Source: Congeria kusceri
Taxonomy: Eukaryota; Mollusca; Bivalvia; Myida; Dreissenidae
Assembly (NCBI GenBank): GCA_027627225.1
Contig: JAPFQT010000035.1
Coordinates: 659,501-723,500 of the forward strand
Length of the DNA stretch: 64,000 nucleotides
Reading direction: 5' to 3'
The notes beneath the pieces were generated by a model. That model was given only the letters and a program-made list of their open reading frames with translations. It was not told the origin of the DNA and searched no databases. Positions 47,186 to 59,454 of this stretch are shown here, in pieces. The position numbers and the translations under genes were made by a program. Position 1 is the first letter of the stretch; the number at the start of each line of letters is the position of its first letter.

Positions 47186-47747
47186 GACTTACTACTGAAT
47201 TGGGGGTGCTTATGTGCAAGTGACTCACATGGAATGCATGTGAGCATTTGTTCTATGTCGAATTGTCATTACAGTCTAACTCAATATTTGATCAGCTTAA
47301 CAAGTTACTGATAATCTAAGCCTCTAGTCTTTGCCTTTTGGTCAGCAAAACGTGTAGTTGTACCAACAGAATAAGGTCCCATGCCATGGCCATATTAGCC
47401 AAAGAAACTTCAGCGAACAGTTCATATAGTACTGACGTGACCTGTTTGCTGAAGCCAACCAGAGTCGTAACATATTAATGTCACACTATAAATCCAAAAT
47501 TTGAAAATTCAGGAGGAAATCACTACACTGACAGGTAAGTCAATATAAACTTATGACTTGTGGCGTGTTTTGAGAATCAAAATACCTGAAAATAACTCTG
47601 ACCAGCACACAATGTACAATTACGCTGCCATTGTTGTTTTACCACATGACTACGAGATTTTCATTTGGATATTTTCGGATCGACCTTGACCTATTTGCGT
47701 GCTCAAATTGTTCAATTGGTTTTCGTTTTCAGTAATGCATTATTTTT

Positions 47748-47978
47748 GTTCAATTTCTAATGTCTGACCAGCAAACATATTGTATTAATATTGGTGATAG
47801 TGATGTTCAATTTCTAATGTCTGACCAGCAAACATATTGTATTAATATTGGTGATAGTGATGTTCAATTTCTAATGTCTGACCAGCAAACATATTGTATT
47901 AATATTGGTGATAGTGATGTTCAATTTCTAATATCTGACCAGCAAACATATTGTATTAATATCGGTGATAGTGATGAT
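47748..47978. repeat. 57-bp minisatellite, four units
   Basis: gttcaatttctaatgtctg recurs every 57 bp (47748, 47805, 47862, 47919). 57 is a multiple of three and one frame stays open as a 19-residue repeat (SDQQTYCINIGDSDVQFLM), but no gene context supports translation. It lies only in copy 1 of the duplication. Confidence 0.95.
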
Positions 47979-48124
47979 TAATCTATTATTCTTTTACTAG
48001 GTATTAAAATTACAGTGTGTTCACCAAACAATCACCAGTAAACTTTAAATAGATCCACATCAAATCTATAATCATTAGAGAAATACCATTACTGTAGATA
48101 AGCTTACTCTGTGTGGATCTTAAG

Positions 48125-48219
48125 ATGTCCAGCAGTATTAAAATCAATCAACCTACTAGTGAGGAAACTTGGAACAACGCGTTGAAAATGGCACAACTTT
48201 TAACGAGGGAGTTAACCTT
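48125..48219 (+). CDS. Candidate first coding exon in duplication copy 1
   Basis: ATG (aagATGT) opens 31 codons beginning MSSSIKINQPTSEETWNNAL and ending LLTRELT, then TT|GTAAGTTTG, a strong donor in phase 2. The matching segment in copy 2 (60943-61045) has inserted bases that break the frame and GCAAGT instead of GTAAGT. Further exons were not found; the family is unknown. Confidence 0.3.
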
Positions 48220-48349
48220 GTAAGTTTGAATTACGTTACACAACACCATTCAGCACAAATATAATAAGTCGTGCCAATATCTTGATTGCTTTCTAAAGCA
48301 TTTATCGTTCCTCATATTCATTTTTTGTGCTCCCCTGCCATGGATGCAC

Positions 48350-49055
48350 TCCACCGTAACGATTGATCAAATTTGTTTTGATGTATGTCATGTTATGATT
48401 GGTCTCAACTGGTATTATTCATCTCCTCTGTTATTATTTATTTCGTCAGTTATGATTTATTTCGCCTATTATGACTGCATGACTTCCTTTTGTATGACTG
48501 ATATCAGCTGTTATGATCGATCTCCCTTATAGTGACTGGTCTACCTTGAAATAATGTATATTCTCTGTTATCTCCCATATTACAATTAATCTCACCTGGT
48601 ATGAATTATCTCCTTATGTAATGATTGATCTCGCATGTAATGATTGATCTCACATGTTGTGACTGATCTCACCTGTGGCGATTAATCACACCTGTTACAA
48701 TTGATCTTCCCATTTTATGATTTATCTCACCTGTTATGACTGATCTCCCGTGTTATTATTGATCTCCAATGTTACAATTTATCTCCCCTGTTGTGATTGA
48801 TCTACCATGTTATGACTGATCTCCCCTGATATGATTGATATCCTCCGTTATGATTGATCTCCCATGTTACAATTTATCTCCCGTTATGACTGATCTACCC
48901 TGCTATGACTGATCTACCCTGCTATGATTGATATTGCCTGTTATGATTGATCTTACCTGTTATGATTGATCTCCCCTAATATGATTGATCTCACGTGTTA
49001 TGATTGATCTTCCATTTAACCTCTGAATTAAGTTGTTATGATTGATTTTCACTGT
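48350..49055. repeat. 19-bp minisatellite 'gttatgattgatctcccct'
   Basis: About 35 imperfect copies. A shorter array of the same unit lies at the matching place in copy 2 (about 61215-61620), so the array predates the duplication and has changed length. Confidence 0.9.
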
Positions 49056-50672
49056 TACTTTTGATAAGTCCTATTCTTGCCAAACGGCCCCTAGTACAGC
49101 TGTATTGACTTATATCTCCTTTGATATGGTCGGTCGTGATTTTCCACTCGTGAAGCTTAAAGCTTGATCTTATAGAATCATTTCCGAAACGTACAAACAC
49201 GCAAAACATTTTGAATATTCAGAAATGTACAGTATATTATGTAAAGCTATTGATGCAATTTATATAATATTTAAATGTGTTATATATTTGTTTACCTCAT
49301 TTAGATTCCTTTCAGTGTGTTTATGTAACTGTAATGGTCTACATTATATATATTGCATCTACATTAAAGTACTATACTAATTAACGGAGTTATTATCAAG
49401 TGTAGAATCGCCATTCTTTGCAAAATAATGTGAATGACATATTAGAAAAGTATGAAAGACAGACATTTCGTAGAGTTACTAAATACGATTTCGCCTCGAA
49501 GTATAAGTCTTACGCCATAGTACAATTCAGGCGCTTGCTGCTGTTACTGTTGACGTTCAAGAAGAGGAATTATCATATTATTTCATCAAAGCAGCGAAGG
49601 TACAAAGAAATTTGCTCTGTGTGCAATTGTTAAAAACGATGAACTACACGTTAATATGTTAATACAGTTACAATTAGAACTCAAAATTGTTTGAAACGGA
49701 TTGAATGGATGAAATGGATTTAGTTCCAAAAAAGCACAGTTTATTCAGAATAAAATCACATTTCAAATGTTCGTGTCTAACCTACATAAATAACTTCGTA
49801 AGTTGTTGGCTTAGTTGGTCATACAGATTTCTGCACCCCAATACTTTCTGTCAACTAAGTTCATTAATGTTGTTGAGCTGACCATAACTACCAAGTTACC
49901 TCCCTTTAAACTGCCATAAGATGCGGCTTAAAAGTAAACCTACTTCAATGCCAAAATCATGTATTGTTTACCAACAACAAGTATCTGGCTTTCCTCGTGC
50001 TTTGCCAATATGCGTGTAAACTGTCTCCCATTATACTTGTATCAGCTGTCAAGAAGTACAACTATGCAGAAAGAAATCGCCTGAAATAATAATAATGCGC
50101 AAAGTTGTAAACAGACGAACGGGTTAACAAACAGTAAGCACTCTGAGAGCTCAGACCTCTGCCACCCAAGTAAACAATTTAATTTCCAGTGATGAACGAG
50201 GGATGATCAAATTTAATGTAGTTTTTTTTCATATTTTTAGACATATGATTATTTCATTTTTTTCATATTTTTAGACATATGATTATTTCATAGAAAAAAC
50301 AGTACCTTAAAATAAACTGGAATATATATTGCATCAATTTACAAAATTTAAGCGATTTTACTCTGTTAAAAATGGAATGCATTCAAAATGAGTCACTATA
50401 GGCAACCCGGAGCACGTCAATTGGCATTCAATGATGTCGTTAACGTCATTTGCTTCAGGGAAGATTTGGTGCCTAGGAAATGTTCTTGTTTCAATATTAT
50501 TATTTCACTATTATTCAATATTTTCTGATATTTCAATTACACTATCTTATCAATGATTCTTGTGTTGGGATCTCCGTAAAGAGGTCTTTCTCATCATGGT
50601 CTTGAGGCAATATGATAACCAATCACATCTACTTGTACAAAGTGCTTTTTTGCGTTTGGAATACCAATATAT

Positions 50673-51637
50673 TAGGGATGGGACCGAATACTGAAATCAA
50701 TATTCGAATATTCATTTTAGGTATTCGAATATATTCAAATATTTGTGTTGTAAATATGACTATATACGACACCCTGTCCGAATATTTACCTATCCAAAAT
50801 GCGTATACTACGTGTACCTAGTTGTTTTACCTTGTTTCAGTGGTAAATGAGCGATATAACTTTGTGAGTGTTATGCAAATATAAAGAAATGTAAGATATT
50901 TTTAGATGTATTGATAGTGAATTTGTTAATCGTTCCGTTTTTTTTTCAGAACCATGAAGCTTGTATCTGCTGTGCAGATTACACGTTGCCTGGGTTTTGT
51001 CTACTGACCGCATAAAGTACTTCCAAGAACGTGATGGTGGCATGGCTTAATAATAAAGACTCTTGTATAATATACGGTGTTGATATAATAGAGAATAATT
51101 TACAAGTGACGTATAGTAAGATTGACCAGATCATGCTAATTTTGTTAATGATAATCGATTCATTTTGATTAGTTCACTTAGAGAGTAATTGTAATTTACT
51201 GTAAACAAGTTAACTGTAAAGATGTCACTTAAGGACAATAAACAACAATATATACGCCTTGTGCAAACTGTGAAACCGTTATCACAACATGGCCCAGTTT
51301 TGTTATTTGTGGATACAATGCGTCATATTCACGTCTCCCACAAACTGTTAACTCACGGCCCTTCTACAGACGTGGCCCCCTTGCCAATTATTAATTGTCG
51401 TTAATTGGACATGTTTAGCATGCGTAGTGAAAACGTTACACTGCCCCCGCCCACCTGCTAGGCAAGCAATACGACTGGAATTCATGTTAAATTTGCAATC
51501 AAACTGGGAAAAAAACATGATTTTGAAAAGAAATTTTGTTCTTTAAATAAATAAGAAAATCAAATATTCGTATTCGTTTTTTTTATATTCTAATATTATC
51601 CAATATTCGAATATTCGAGTATTCTGTCCCATCCCTA
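50673..51637 (-). mobile_element. hAT transposon derivative, 965 bp
   Basis: Terminal inverted repeats TAGGGATGGGAC(C/A)GAATACT with further inverted gaatattcgaatattc sequence. Flanks caatatat (50665-50672) and caatataa (51638-51645) match at 7 of 8 positions, consistent with an 8-bp hAT duplication. The interior keeps a piece of transposase-like coding sequence (50940-51043). The rest is AT-rich. Confidence 0.85.
50940..51043 (-). pseudogene. Relic of a BED zinc finger (hAT transposase start)
   Basis: Minus-strand frame from ATG at 51043: PPSRSWKYFMRSVDKTQATC followed by NLHSRYKLHGSE. The W-x-YF, D, A-x-C-x2 pattern is that of a BED finger, which binds DNA in hAT transposases. The second ligand is His instead of Cys and the catalytic domain is absent, so no active transposase is made. 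Confidence 0.55.
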
Positions 51638-51807
51638 CAATATAAAAAAAATAAAAACATTCTGCATTTAAAGTATGGCTGATTACATTACACATTTAGC
51701 ATATAAACGTGTATAATGTTAACATATGCATACATTATTTTACTGAATCAAGAAAGAAAATACCAGTAAGAAATATTTACAACAAGGTTTTGATAGTATT
51801 GCAAGCA

Positions 51808-53515
51808 ATACAAGAGTCCCCTACCGGTGTCACTGCAGTATTAAGTTGTAGTTTTTTTCTATTTTAGTAACATTGACCAGACATTTGAGTTACTTTTTGA
51901 GTTATTGCAGTACTAAACTGACAGAGGGCCATCATATAGTCCATTATGTGTACCAAGTTTCATGATCATATGTTATGTTCTTTCAGAATTATTACAGTAA
52001 TAAGTTTATTCTATTTTAAGTAACAGTCACATGGCCATTGACCTCTGGTGAAAAATAAAAGGTCGTGCATAATCCTCACATTGCCACATTGCTGTTTATA
52101 TGTATACCCAGTCAGTGTTCATTTTGGGCCACGCCTTTGCGGGATTCCCGCAAGATATTATGAATGGGCGCAACAAAATTATTGTCAGTGGGCCATTTGG
52201 GCGCATTATTAATATACGGTGTGCATAGAAAATTCAATGTTTTTCGTATGAAAATTATTGAAAATTGTCTTGAGAATATTAAACATCGCATAGTCAGATT
52301 GTTAGTGGAAACTAACCGCTGCTAGGCTACAGCACGCACTGTATTACAACTAGCAATTTCATAGGCTGCTAAAGGTAACACGCCATTTGACCTCGCTTAC
52401 ATCATAACAAATTGCTAACAGTGCTGTCTGAAATATATGCGGTTTAAGTTGATATTAATAACAAAATAATGATGTTAGAGCGGAACGCAGATCAAGAGAG
52501 CATCACGGGACAAATGTTTTTGAATTTTCCACCAAATTTCCCAGGCAAAATTAGAATACCATGGGACAATGAGGGCAAGAAAACATCCGTTGATTCAGCC
52601 GTATCGGTACCCGTACTGGCCGTACTTCGTCTGCAAGTTTGGGTGAAAAAACTGATAGGTACCCGTACTGGCCGTACTTCGTCTGCAAGTTTGAGTGAAA
52701 AAACTGATAGGTTGATGGTCACACATTTCATAAAGGTTGTTTAGAGAAATTTTCTTGGTTATCGTACGATGAAGAACAATTTGATGCTTTTTGACCTTTG
52801 TAAAAAAAATATAATACAAGTAACATGAAAAATATACTGATAATTTGTTGCCCCCAACAAAATCCTTAAATGGCGCACTGATTTTGTGGCTGATAGGCCT
52901 TTGGCCCACCTGCAACTCAGCCCAGAATGAACACTGCCCAGTATCATCAAAATAAGTTCAGTACTTTTTGAATTATTGCAGGAAGTTTTGGGAATGGACG
53001 GACAGACGGACGGACAAATATACAGAACGAACAGATAGAGAGACACACAGACAGATGGCAAACCTATAGTTCAATCAATTTACCAAGTTTCATTGTCATA
53101 TCTTATGTACTTTTCGAATTATAACAGTATTTGGTTTATTTCTATTTATAGTAACAGTCACGTGACCATTGATCTCTGGTGAAAAAAAAAAGTCCTGCAT
53201 AATCCTCACATTGCCGTTTATATGTATACCAAGTTTCATTAAAATATCTTCAGTACTATTTGAGTTATAGCAGGATTCAGTTTGTTTTTGTATATTTCTA
53301 TTTTAAGTGAGTCATGTGACGTTTGACCTCTGGTAAAATAAAAGGTCATTCATAATACTCACATTGCGGTTCATATGTATACACAGTTTCATCTAAGTAT
53401 CTTCAGTACTTTTTGAGTTATCGCATGAACAATATTTTGCAGACGGACGGACTGACTGACGGACGGACGGAGGGCAATCCTATAGTCCCCACTGGTGAAA
53501 CACCGGTTGGGGACT
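51808..53515 (+). mobile_element. Composite array element with hairpin right end, carrying a nested TIR insertion
   Basis: The left end is acaagagtcccctaccggtg. Four units of about 125-130 bp follow, with gtaacagtcacatggccatt, gacctctggtgaaaaa, cctcacattgccgtttatat, and tatcttcagtactttttgag. A (GGAC)n stretch leads to the right-end hairpin GTCCCCACTGGTG / CACCGGTTGGGGAC (53489-53518). A TIR element (52113-52936) splits one unit. Confidence 0.75.
52113..52936. mobile_element. Nonautonomous hAT-like TIR element, 824 bp, nested
   Basis: Ends CAGTGTTCATTTTGGGC and its near complement (17 bp, one mismatch). Flanked by a perfect 6-bp repeat CCCAGT (52107-52112, 52937-52942) and inserted within a unit of the array, whose other copies lack it. 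CAGTGTT ends are common in hAT elements, but those make 8-bp duplications. A 52-bp internal tandem duplication (ggtacccgtactggccgtac...) lies at 52606-52709. The 91-codon frame at 52469-52744 has no recognised domain. Confidence 0.7.
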
Positions 53516-53540
53516 TACTGGAATTCTCACATGAGTTACC

Positions 53541-54466
53541 GATATACCCCCACAATATGGCCTTGTCACAAAAATATGGCATCCATTCGAAAGAAATGGA
53601 CAGAGAATGGTCAACAGTGTATTTGAAAAAAAAATTTCCAACAGGAGCCATAACGCTGTCAACATTTAGTGGTTTGTAACCAAAGTTAAACTTGATCTGT
53701 ATTTTATGATGTTACACTTATGAACCAAAAATAAGTTAAATATATGAAGCCTTTCATGAGTTGTTGTCCATATTTTTCGGGAATTTAAGTCAAATAGGGG
53801 GGCCATAACTGTGTCAAAATTTAGTGGTTTGTAACCAAAGTCGAACTCGACCTGTATTTTATGATGCTACACATGTGTAACAATAATTATGTAAATATGT
53901 CAAGTCACTGTTGATTTATCGTCAGGAAACCATGTTTTTAGGGAATTTAAGTCAAATAAAGGGCCATATACTAAGCTCTGTCAAAATTTAGTGGTTTGTA
54001 ACCAAATTCGAAATTGACCAGTATTTTCTGATGCTTCACATGTATACCAAGAATTATTTGAATATGTCAAGCCATTCTTGAGTTATCATAAAAAATCTTG
54101 TTTTTAGGGAATTATTAGTCGAAAAGGGGCCATAACTCTGTCAAAATTTAGTGGTTTGTAGCCAACATCAAATTTGAACTGTATTGTATGATGTTACATG
54201 TGTACCAAAAATTATTTGAATATGTCTCGAGTTATCATCCGGAAACCATGTTTTTAGGGAATTATAAGTCGAAAAGCGGCCATAACTCTGTCAAAATTTC
54301 GTGGTTTGTAACATACATTGAACTTAACCTGTATTCTATGCTGTTACACATTTGTAACATTTGAATATGTCAAGCCTTTCTCGAGTTATAATCCGGAAAC
54401 CAAAAGAATGACAAGCTCACTCCTATATACCCCCCCTAAACTTTGTTTGTGGGGGTATAATAATTG
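53541..54466. mobile_element. TIR-bounded array element (TATACCCCCACAA ends)
   Basis: Left tatacccccacaa near 53543 and right ttgtgggggtata near 54451-54463 are inverted. Between them lie about five units of 155-169 bp with ggccataactctgtcaaaat, agtggtttgtaaccaaa and tcatccggaaaccatgtttt. The right end also forms a local hairpin (tatacccccc / gggggtata). Confidence 0.7.
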
Positions 54467-55337
54467 TTTTTCAAGTAAATAAAAACATGATTGTCAAATT
54501 TTTTAATGGGGTCAATACAATTATTTAAGGAAATCATGTATTGTTGACAATTTTCTTTCGTTTTTACATTTGGACCATCTGCAGTTCAGTCCATTTAATA
54601 TACAGGTCAGCAATATAATATGGAAATGCTTTCAGCTGGTATTTTGTGATTAAATTGCTAAAATTAAATTGTCTGGTATGTGATTATACAATGTCAATCA
54701 ATCAGCCAGAATATAGGCTCGACAGAGTAACATTCTTCCGGTACACATGCGCATAAGAAAACCATCCAGACCGAGATTACCTAGTTTCAGGAGAGGCCTT
54801 TATCGTTCGTGCACACGTAAATGTTCTATTGATATGAATTTAGAACACGTCAACTAATCAAATGAGTTTAAACTGCATCTGTCTGCATCACCATTTCTAT
54901 GATAAACACTCAGATAACGATTTAAATCACTTAGTTATTGAGATTTATAAAGATAATTGTCCTAATAAGGTAGCATGTGACTGTCATTTAAAGGGACCAT
55001 TTTTATACCTGCCTTTTTATTTCTCTATTATCGTTATGATACATAAGAAACTTTAAATGTCCCGATGTGCATTTCACTTATAATTGCTTACTAATATCTA
55101 TTAACGACCAATGTGGATACAAAAACATTGTCTTCATATTCTGCCTTAAATATTATTGCAAACTTTTTTGGTGCTGAGGTTTTTGTGGAAATATTAATGA
55201 GGTGGCCTGGATGTGCTTCGCATTTTAAAGGGACTCGTTCATATATTTTGTATTAAAAAACATAATTAATGTCAGAACTGCAAAACCTAAACCATAAACA
55301 AAAACTATATAAAGAAAAAAGAATAATAAAAAGATTT
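54467..55337. other. Intergenic, no gene recognised
   Basis: AT-rich with short chance frames. 'aagggacc' and 'aagggactcg' motifs recur near 54990 and 55226. Confidence 0.3.
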
Positions 55338-55406
55338 GCCTTCGCCAGGACTCGAACCTACGACTGCTGCGATAAAAAATCAGACCAATCACTCGGCTAT
55401 CTGACT
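55338..55406 (-). mobile_element. tRNA-derived SINE head or tRNA-like pseudogene
   Basis: Minus strand: box A-like cagatagccgagtgattgg (55386-55404), box B ggttcgagtcc (55348-55358) and ends near gcgaaggc. The acceptor strands do not pair, so it is not a working tRNA. An A/T-rich tail follows. Confidence 0.6.
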
Positions 55407-56290
55407 AATAGTCATGGTAGTGAATTTTTAACGCTATGTAAATACGTGTGTTTTCCAAAATACTGATAAAAAGCATTACGGAACGCTTTATAATTGTATC
55501 CATTTCAATTGATGTTTTTTCATAAACGACTCTATATTTCCAATATATTTCTTTGTCAGTAGTGTTATTTCGCTCTTTTATATATAATGTATTTTTCTTT
55601 TTGAGACCTATGACAAAAATTTTGAAAATTGTCTAGTTGCTAATCTGTGAACAGGTCCCTTTAAGCTGGACCAACATAACACACATTAACCTTTCATTTG
55701 ATATGTACCGGTATGAATGAATTGATACGTAGGAACACAAAGTTTAATGGCCCTGTATCATTACCATACCTGGTGACATACAGGGTCATTTCAAGCAGAG
55801 AGATCGAAAATCACAGTCCAGAATCTGGTCCATTTAGTACGTGACACAGTGGACTAGTTGAAATCCTGTATCACCACTATCTAACTTTGAGATAAATCTT
55901 TTACGTCATTAATCTGACCTCTAACATTTTCAAGGTCATTGTGGACGATGATCCTCGACGTCCTGTGCTTCTTACATTGAACCTTGGCACTCACTGTCAC
56001 GTGATTTTTATACATGAGATCATGTGATGCCATGATAGAGTACATGATAACCTAATTTATATCTTACTGTATGCTGATTGAAATAGTATCAGCCCACTCT
56101 GCATTTTTAGAACGTTCACAACTATAGGAACAGGGTTGTCGAAATCAATTGTCTGTAGTGTATTGCCCAGCTTATCCCAAAGCATGTATGGACGAGTGAA
56201 ATCTTGCCACAATTACTTATTACTACTGCAAATTACAGAAAAGCAGCAAAATCATTTGTCAACAAGATTCTGTATTTGATAAACACACAT
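55407..56290. other. Intergenic, no gene recognised
   Basis: AT-rich, no clear frame or repeat. Confidence 0.3.
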
Positions 56291-57475
56291 GCCCCGGTTG
56301 ATGCTGGATAGCCCATTTCTTAGTCCAAATTAGATCAAAGTCAAGGTCAAAGTGAGGGTGGGTGATATGGGTGGATTGGGAATGGTAATAAGTAACAACT
56401 CTGTAAATATCCAATTGTTGTAGTAAGCGGTGTTGGTATTAGACGCAACGGTAAAATCTAGTTACCCATAGGCTTCTTCATTTCCTCCCGAGTAACCAGC
56501 ATAGTAACTTGGACGATCATAGGTCAAAGCGTTCTGTAGATATCCTACGGAAACAAAATGGTATATGGAGAAAACAATTTTCATGTTACAATCCCGTGAC
56601 CTTGACCTTTGACTTGTTGACCTCAAAATTAATAGGCGTTTTACTTTCCTCCCGAGTAACCAGCATACCAACTTGGATGATCTTAAGACAAAGCATATTC
56701 GACATATCATGCGGAAACGAAATGGTCTAGAGAGGAAACAGTTTTCATGTTACAAGCCCTGATGACCTTGACCTCTGACTGGTTGACCTCAAAATCCATA
56801 GGCTTCTTCCTTTCCTCCTGTGTAACCAGCATAGTAACTTATATGATCGTAGGTCGAAGCGTTCTCTAGATATCCTGCGGAAACAAAATGGTTTACGGAG
56901 AAAACAGTATTCATGTTAAAAGCCTCTGTCACAATGACCTTTAACTGTTGACCTCAAAATTAATAGGCGTCTTCCTTTCCTCCAAAGTAACCAGCATACC
57001 AACTAAAATGATTGTAGGTTAAAGCGTTCTCTAGATATTGTGCGGACACGAATTTCATGTTACAAGCCCATGTGACCTTGACCTTTGACCTGTTGACCTC
57101 AAAATCAATAGGCGTCTTCCTTTCCTCGCAAGTAACCAGCATACCAAATTATAAGATCGTAGGTCAAAGCGTTCTCTAGATATCATGCAGAAACAAAATG
57201 GTCTACAGACATATCAACCAGCTGACCGACAGGTGCAAAGCCATATACCTCCACTTCTTCAAAGAGGAGCATAACTAGTTCAAGGTCAAGGTCAAGTTGA
57301 GGTTGGGTGATGTGGGTGGATTGGGAATGGTCGTAAGTAACAACTGTGTAAGTATCTAAGTGTTGTAATACGCGTAGTTGGTGCTAGACAAAACGGTAAA
57401 ATCTACTTAACCTTGTCACGGAGGAAAGGACAATCACTATATGCCTCCTGCATCAAGATGCCGGGGACATAAAAA
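56291..57475. repeat. Array of 150-bp units between 150-bp direct repeats
   Basis: Five or six units with gtaaccagcataccaac, gatcgtaggtcaaagcgttc, and gaccttgacctttgacctgt. The array is bounded by direct repeats at about 56330-56461 and 57280-57410 (gtgatatgggtggattggga, agtaacaactctgtaa, aacggtaaaatcta). Confidence 0.8.
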
Positions 57476-57572
57476 CTGAAAAATAAGGCAATACAGGATT
57501 TTGCCAACCCTGTGAAAGTATGCTAAGTCTGCTGGTAGTTTTGTAGTTTTTTTTGTATTCAACACAACAAAC

Positions 57573-57682
57573 CTTGTGTGCAGTTTGGTTGTAGGTGGCA
57601 GTCATCAAAGTACATCAAAGGGCGGTCCTCCACAGTTCCGGTCACATGTACAGGTGCCATCAGAGGTGTAGCCTGCAGCACC
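57573..57682 (-). CDS. Candidate internal exon, unrecognised protein
   Basis: tgtgtaattacag| opens the exon and CACAAG|GTTTGT closes it; 110 nt, phase 2 in and phase 1 out. One frame reads VLQATPLMAPVHVTGTVEDR and then PLMYFDDCHLQPNCTQ. The composition looks like a folded extracellular or beta-rich domain with paired Cys. Joined to the small exon at 58044-58091 it continues in frame. I cannot name the family. Confidence 0.45.
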
Positions 57683-57727
57683 CTGTAATTACACAGAAAC
57701 ACTGTTGACTTCACTTTCAAAATCATG

Positions 57728-57992
57728 AGCAACATAGAAACGTATAGTTCATTTAACTGCAATAAATGCTTCAACATAGCAACGTATAGTTCATTTAACT
57801 GCAATAAATGCTACAACATAGAAACGTATAGTTCATTTAACTGCAATAAATGCTACAACATAGAAACGTATAGTTCATTTAACTGCAATAAATGCTACAA
57901 CATAAAAACGTATAGTTTATTTAACTGCAATCAATGCTACAACATAGAAACGTATAGTTCATTTAACTGCAATAAATGCTACAACATAGAAC
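57728..57992. repeat. 42-bp minisatellite, six units, in a putative intron
   Basis: Unit aacatagaaacgtatagttc + atttaactgcaataaatgct + ac, about 42 bp, a multiple of three, keeping a 14-residue plus-strand frame open (YNIETYSSFNCNKC). It lies between the two candidate minus-strand exons, so it would be intronic there. Confidence 0.95.
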
Positions 57993-58043
57993 TGGTCAGT
58001 TGACAGCTGCCTGTTAAGGGCTGGGATAAGTAGTAATAAATAC

Positions 58044-58091
58044 CTGAGTACCTGCCGCTGAATTACCAGGGTACCGACAATGGTTATTTCC
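58044..58091 (-). CDS. Candidate small exon joined to 57573-57682
   Basis: 48 nt, phase 2 at both ends, reading EITIVGTLVIQRQVL and closing CTCAG|GTATTT. It joins in frame with the next exon to give QRQVLR-VLQATPL. Its acceptor (gttctgttcaag|) is weak and a longer alternative (ctag|) is possible, so the 5' boundary is uncertain. Confidence 0.35.
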
Positions 58092-58198
58092 CTTGAACAG
58101 AACTTAAACTAGTCACCATTCATTTTATCAAATAGCATATTTATAGAGGCGTTTGAAAATGTTACGGTCTTAACGCTGAGTTAAGTATACATATAGTA

Positions 58199-58545
58199 AC
58201 TAGGAATATATTGTTTTGTACTAAGATATAATTGTATAGTACAAATATATTTATGTAATAATGTGCTAAGTTGAAATTAAAAGCAAAAATACATTGAAGT
58301 CTTCAACCAATGTTATTTTAAGCTGTATTGAAGGATGATAACCTATTATCAAGGGTACCCAGTAATTATTTGCTAGGAATATATTGTTTTGTACTAAGAT
58401 ATAATTGTATAGTACAAATATATTTATGTAATAATGTGCTAAGTTGAAATTAAAAGCAAAACTACATTGAAGTCTTCAACTAATGTTATTTTAAGCTGTA
58501 TTAAAGGTTGATAACCTATTATCAAGGGAACCCAGTAATTATTTG
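58199..58545. repeat. 173-bp tandem duplication
   Basis: taggaatatattgttttgta starts at 58201 and again at 58374; the two copies differ at only a few positions, so the event is recent. Confidence 0.95.
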
Positions 58546-59104
58546 CAACCCAGATAGAAGGGTTACCCGACCTGATACCTGACACCATTTAGACAGTCTT
58601 ATTGATAAGTGATTCAACACATTTAACGATACTTATTACACAGGCAAACATCTCATTGCTGAATGGTGTAAAACTTAAAGTTACAGTTTTCATCAATTAA
58701 CTATACAAAATCTGGGAACAATATAAGTATTCAGGGAATCCAAAATCGCAAGCCTTTTGGTCCTAGAATTTACAATTTGCAATTTCAGATTTTCACTTTC
58801 TAGAAATCGGTCAATATTCCTAATCTGGAACAATGTCCAAAATGTACTTCAAGGCAAATACATAAAACATTATCTGTGCTTGTCAACAGGTTACAAACGC
58901 ACAGGAGACCATGCAGGGATATAAACTAACGATCAGGGCGAGCCAACTGGGCTTCCTACCTTGAACATCTACGAGCCCAGCCTCGATATTATGAGCCATC
59001 CGACCTTATTAGAACTTTCTTCAGGAAATGCCCTAGGTGCCAACACCTTAGTTCAATAACTCAATATCTGCAATGCCAAATAAAAGCACTTATAGAGCTC
59101 TTGA
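58546..59104. other. Intergenic, no gene recognised
   Basis: No repeat or gene. A minus-strand donor-like TTCAAG|GTAGGAAG with a short open frame (AHNIEAGLVDVQ) at about 58970-59010 could be a further exon, but its phase does not fit the exon at 58044-58091. Confidence 0.25.
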
Positions 59105-59454
59105 ACTGAAATGACGAACTGCTGTTTGCTGAAATTGGGGTGCAGACGTGTGTGTGACTCACATTGAATGTATAGGAGTGTTAGTTCTGTGTACCAATAT
59201 GCCTAAAATACGATATGGTTTGTTTCCTTTCCCGCTACCTACTCGTAAAAATAATTCCTACCTAAAGTATTTATTTGAACTAAGTTAAAAAAAAATCATT
59301 TAATTGGCATCCAAATTTGGGGTACAAATCTGAAGACAACGAGAAAACTGTCCGACAGTCAGACATGTCAGACCATACATTGTACACATTTAATGCTATT
59401 TAGACTTCTTTTAAAAATAAGGAATAATAACAGCAACACTTATTAGCTGTATGC

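Larger units (their letters stand above)
47190..50210 (+). repeat. Dispersed duplication, copy 1
   Basis: Collinear with 59105-62765. Shared landmarks in order: gtgactcacatggaatgcat; aagcttactctgtgtgga plus a small exon-like segment; a 'gttatgattgatctccc' minisatellite; cgcttgatcttata-like sequence; aagttgttggcttagtt; tactttctgtcaactaagtt; ttgtaaacagacgaac; agcactctgagagctcagac. About 150 bp near 49870-50010 is missing from copy 2. Confidence 0.85.

Noticed and set aside
52469..52744. 91-aa frame as a captured gene inside the TIR element
   Set aside because: Half of it is the 52-bp tandem duplication and no domain is recognised.
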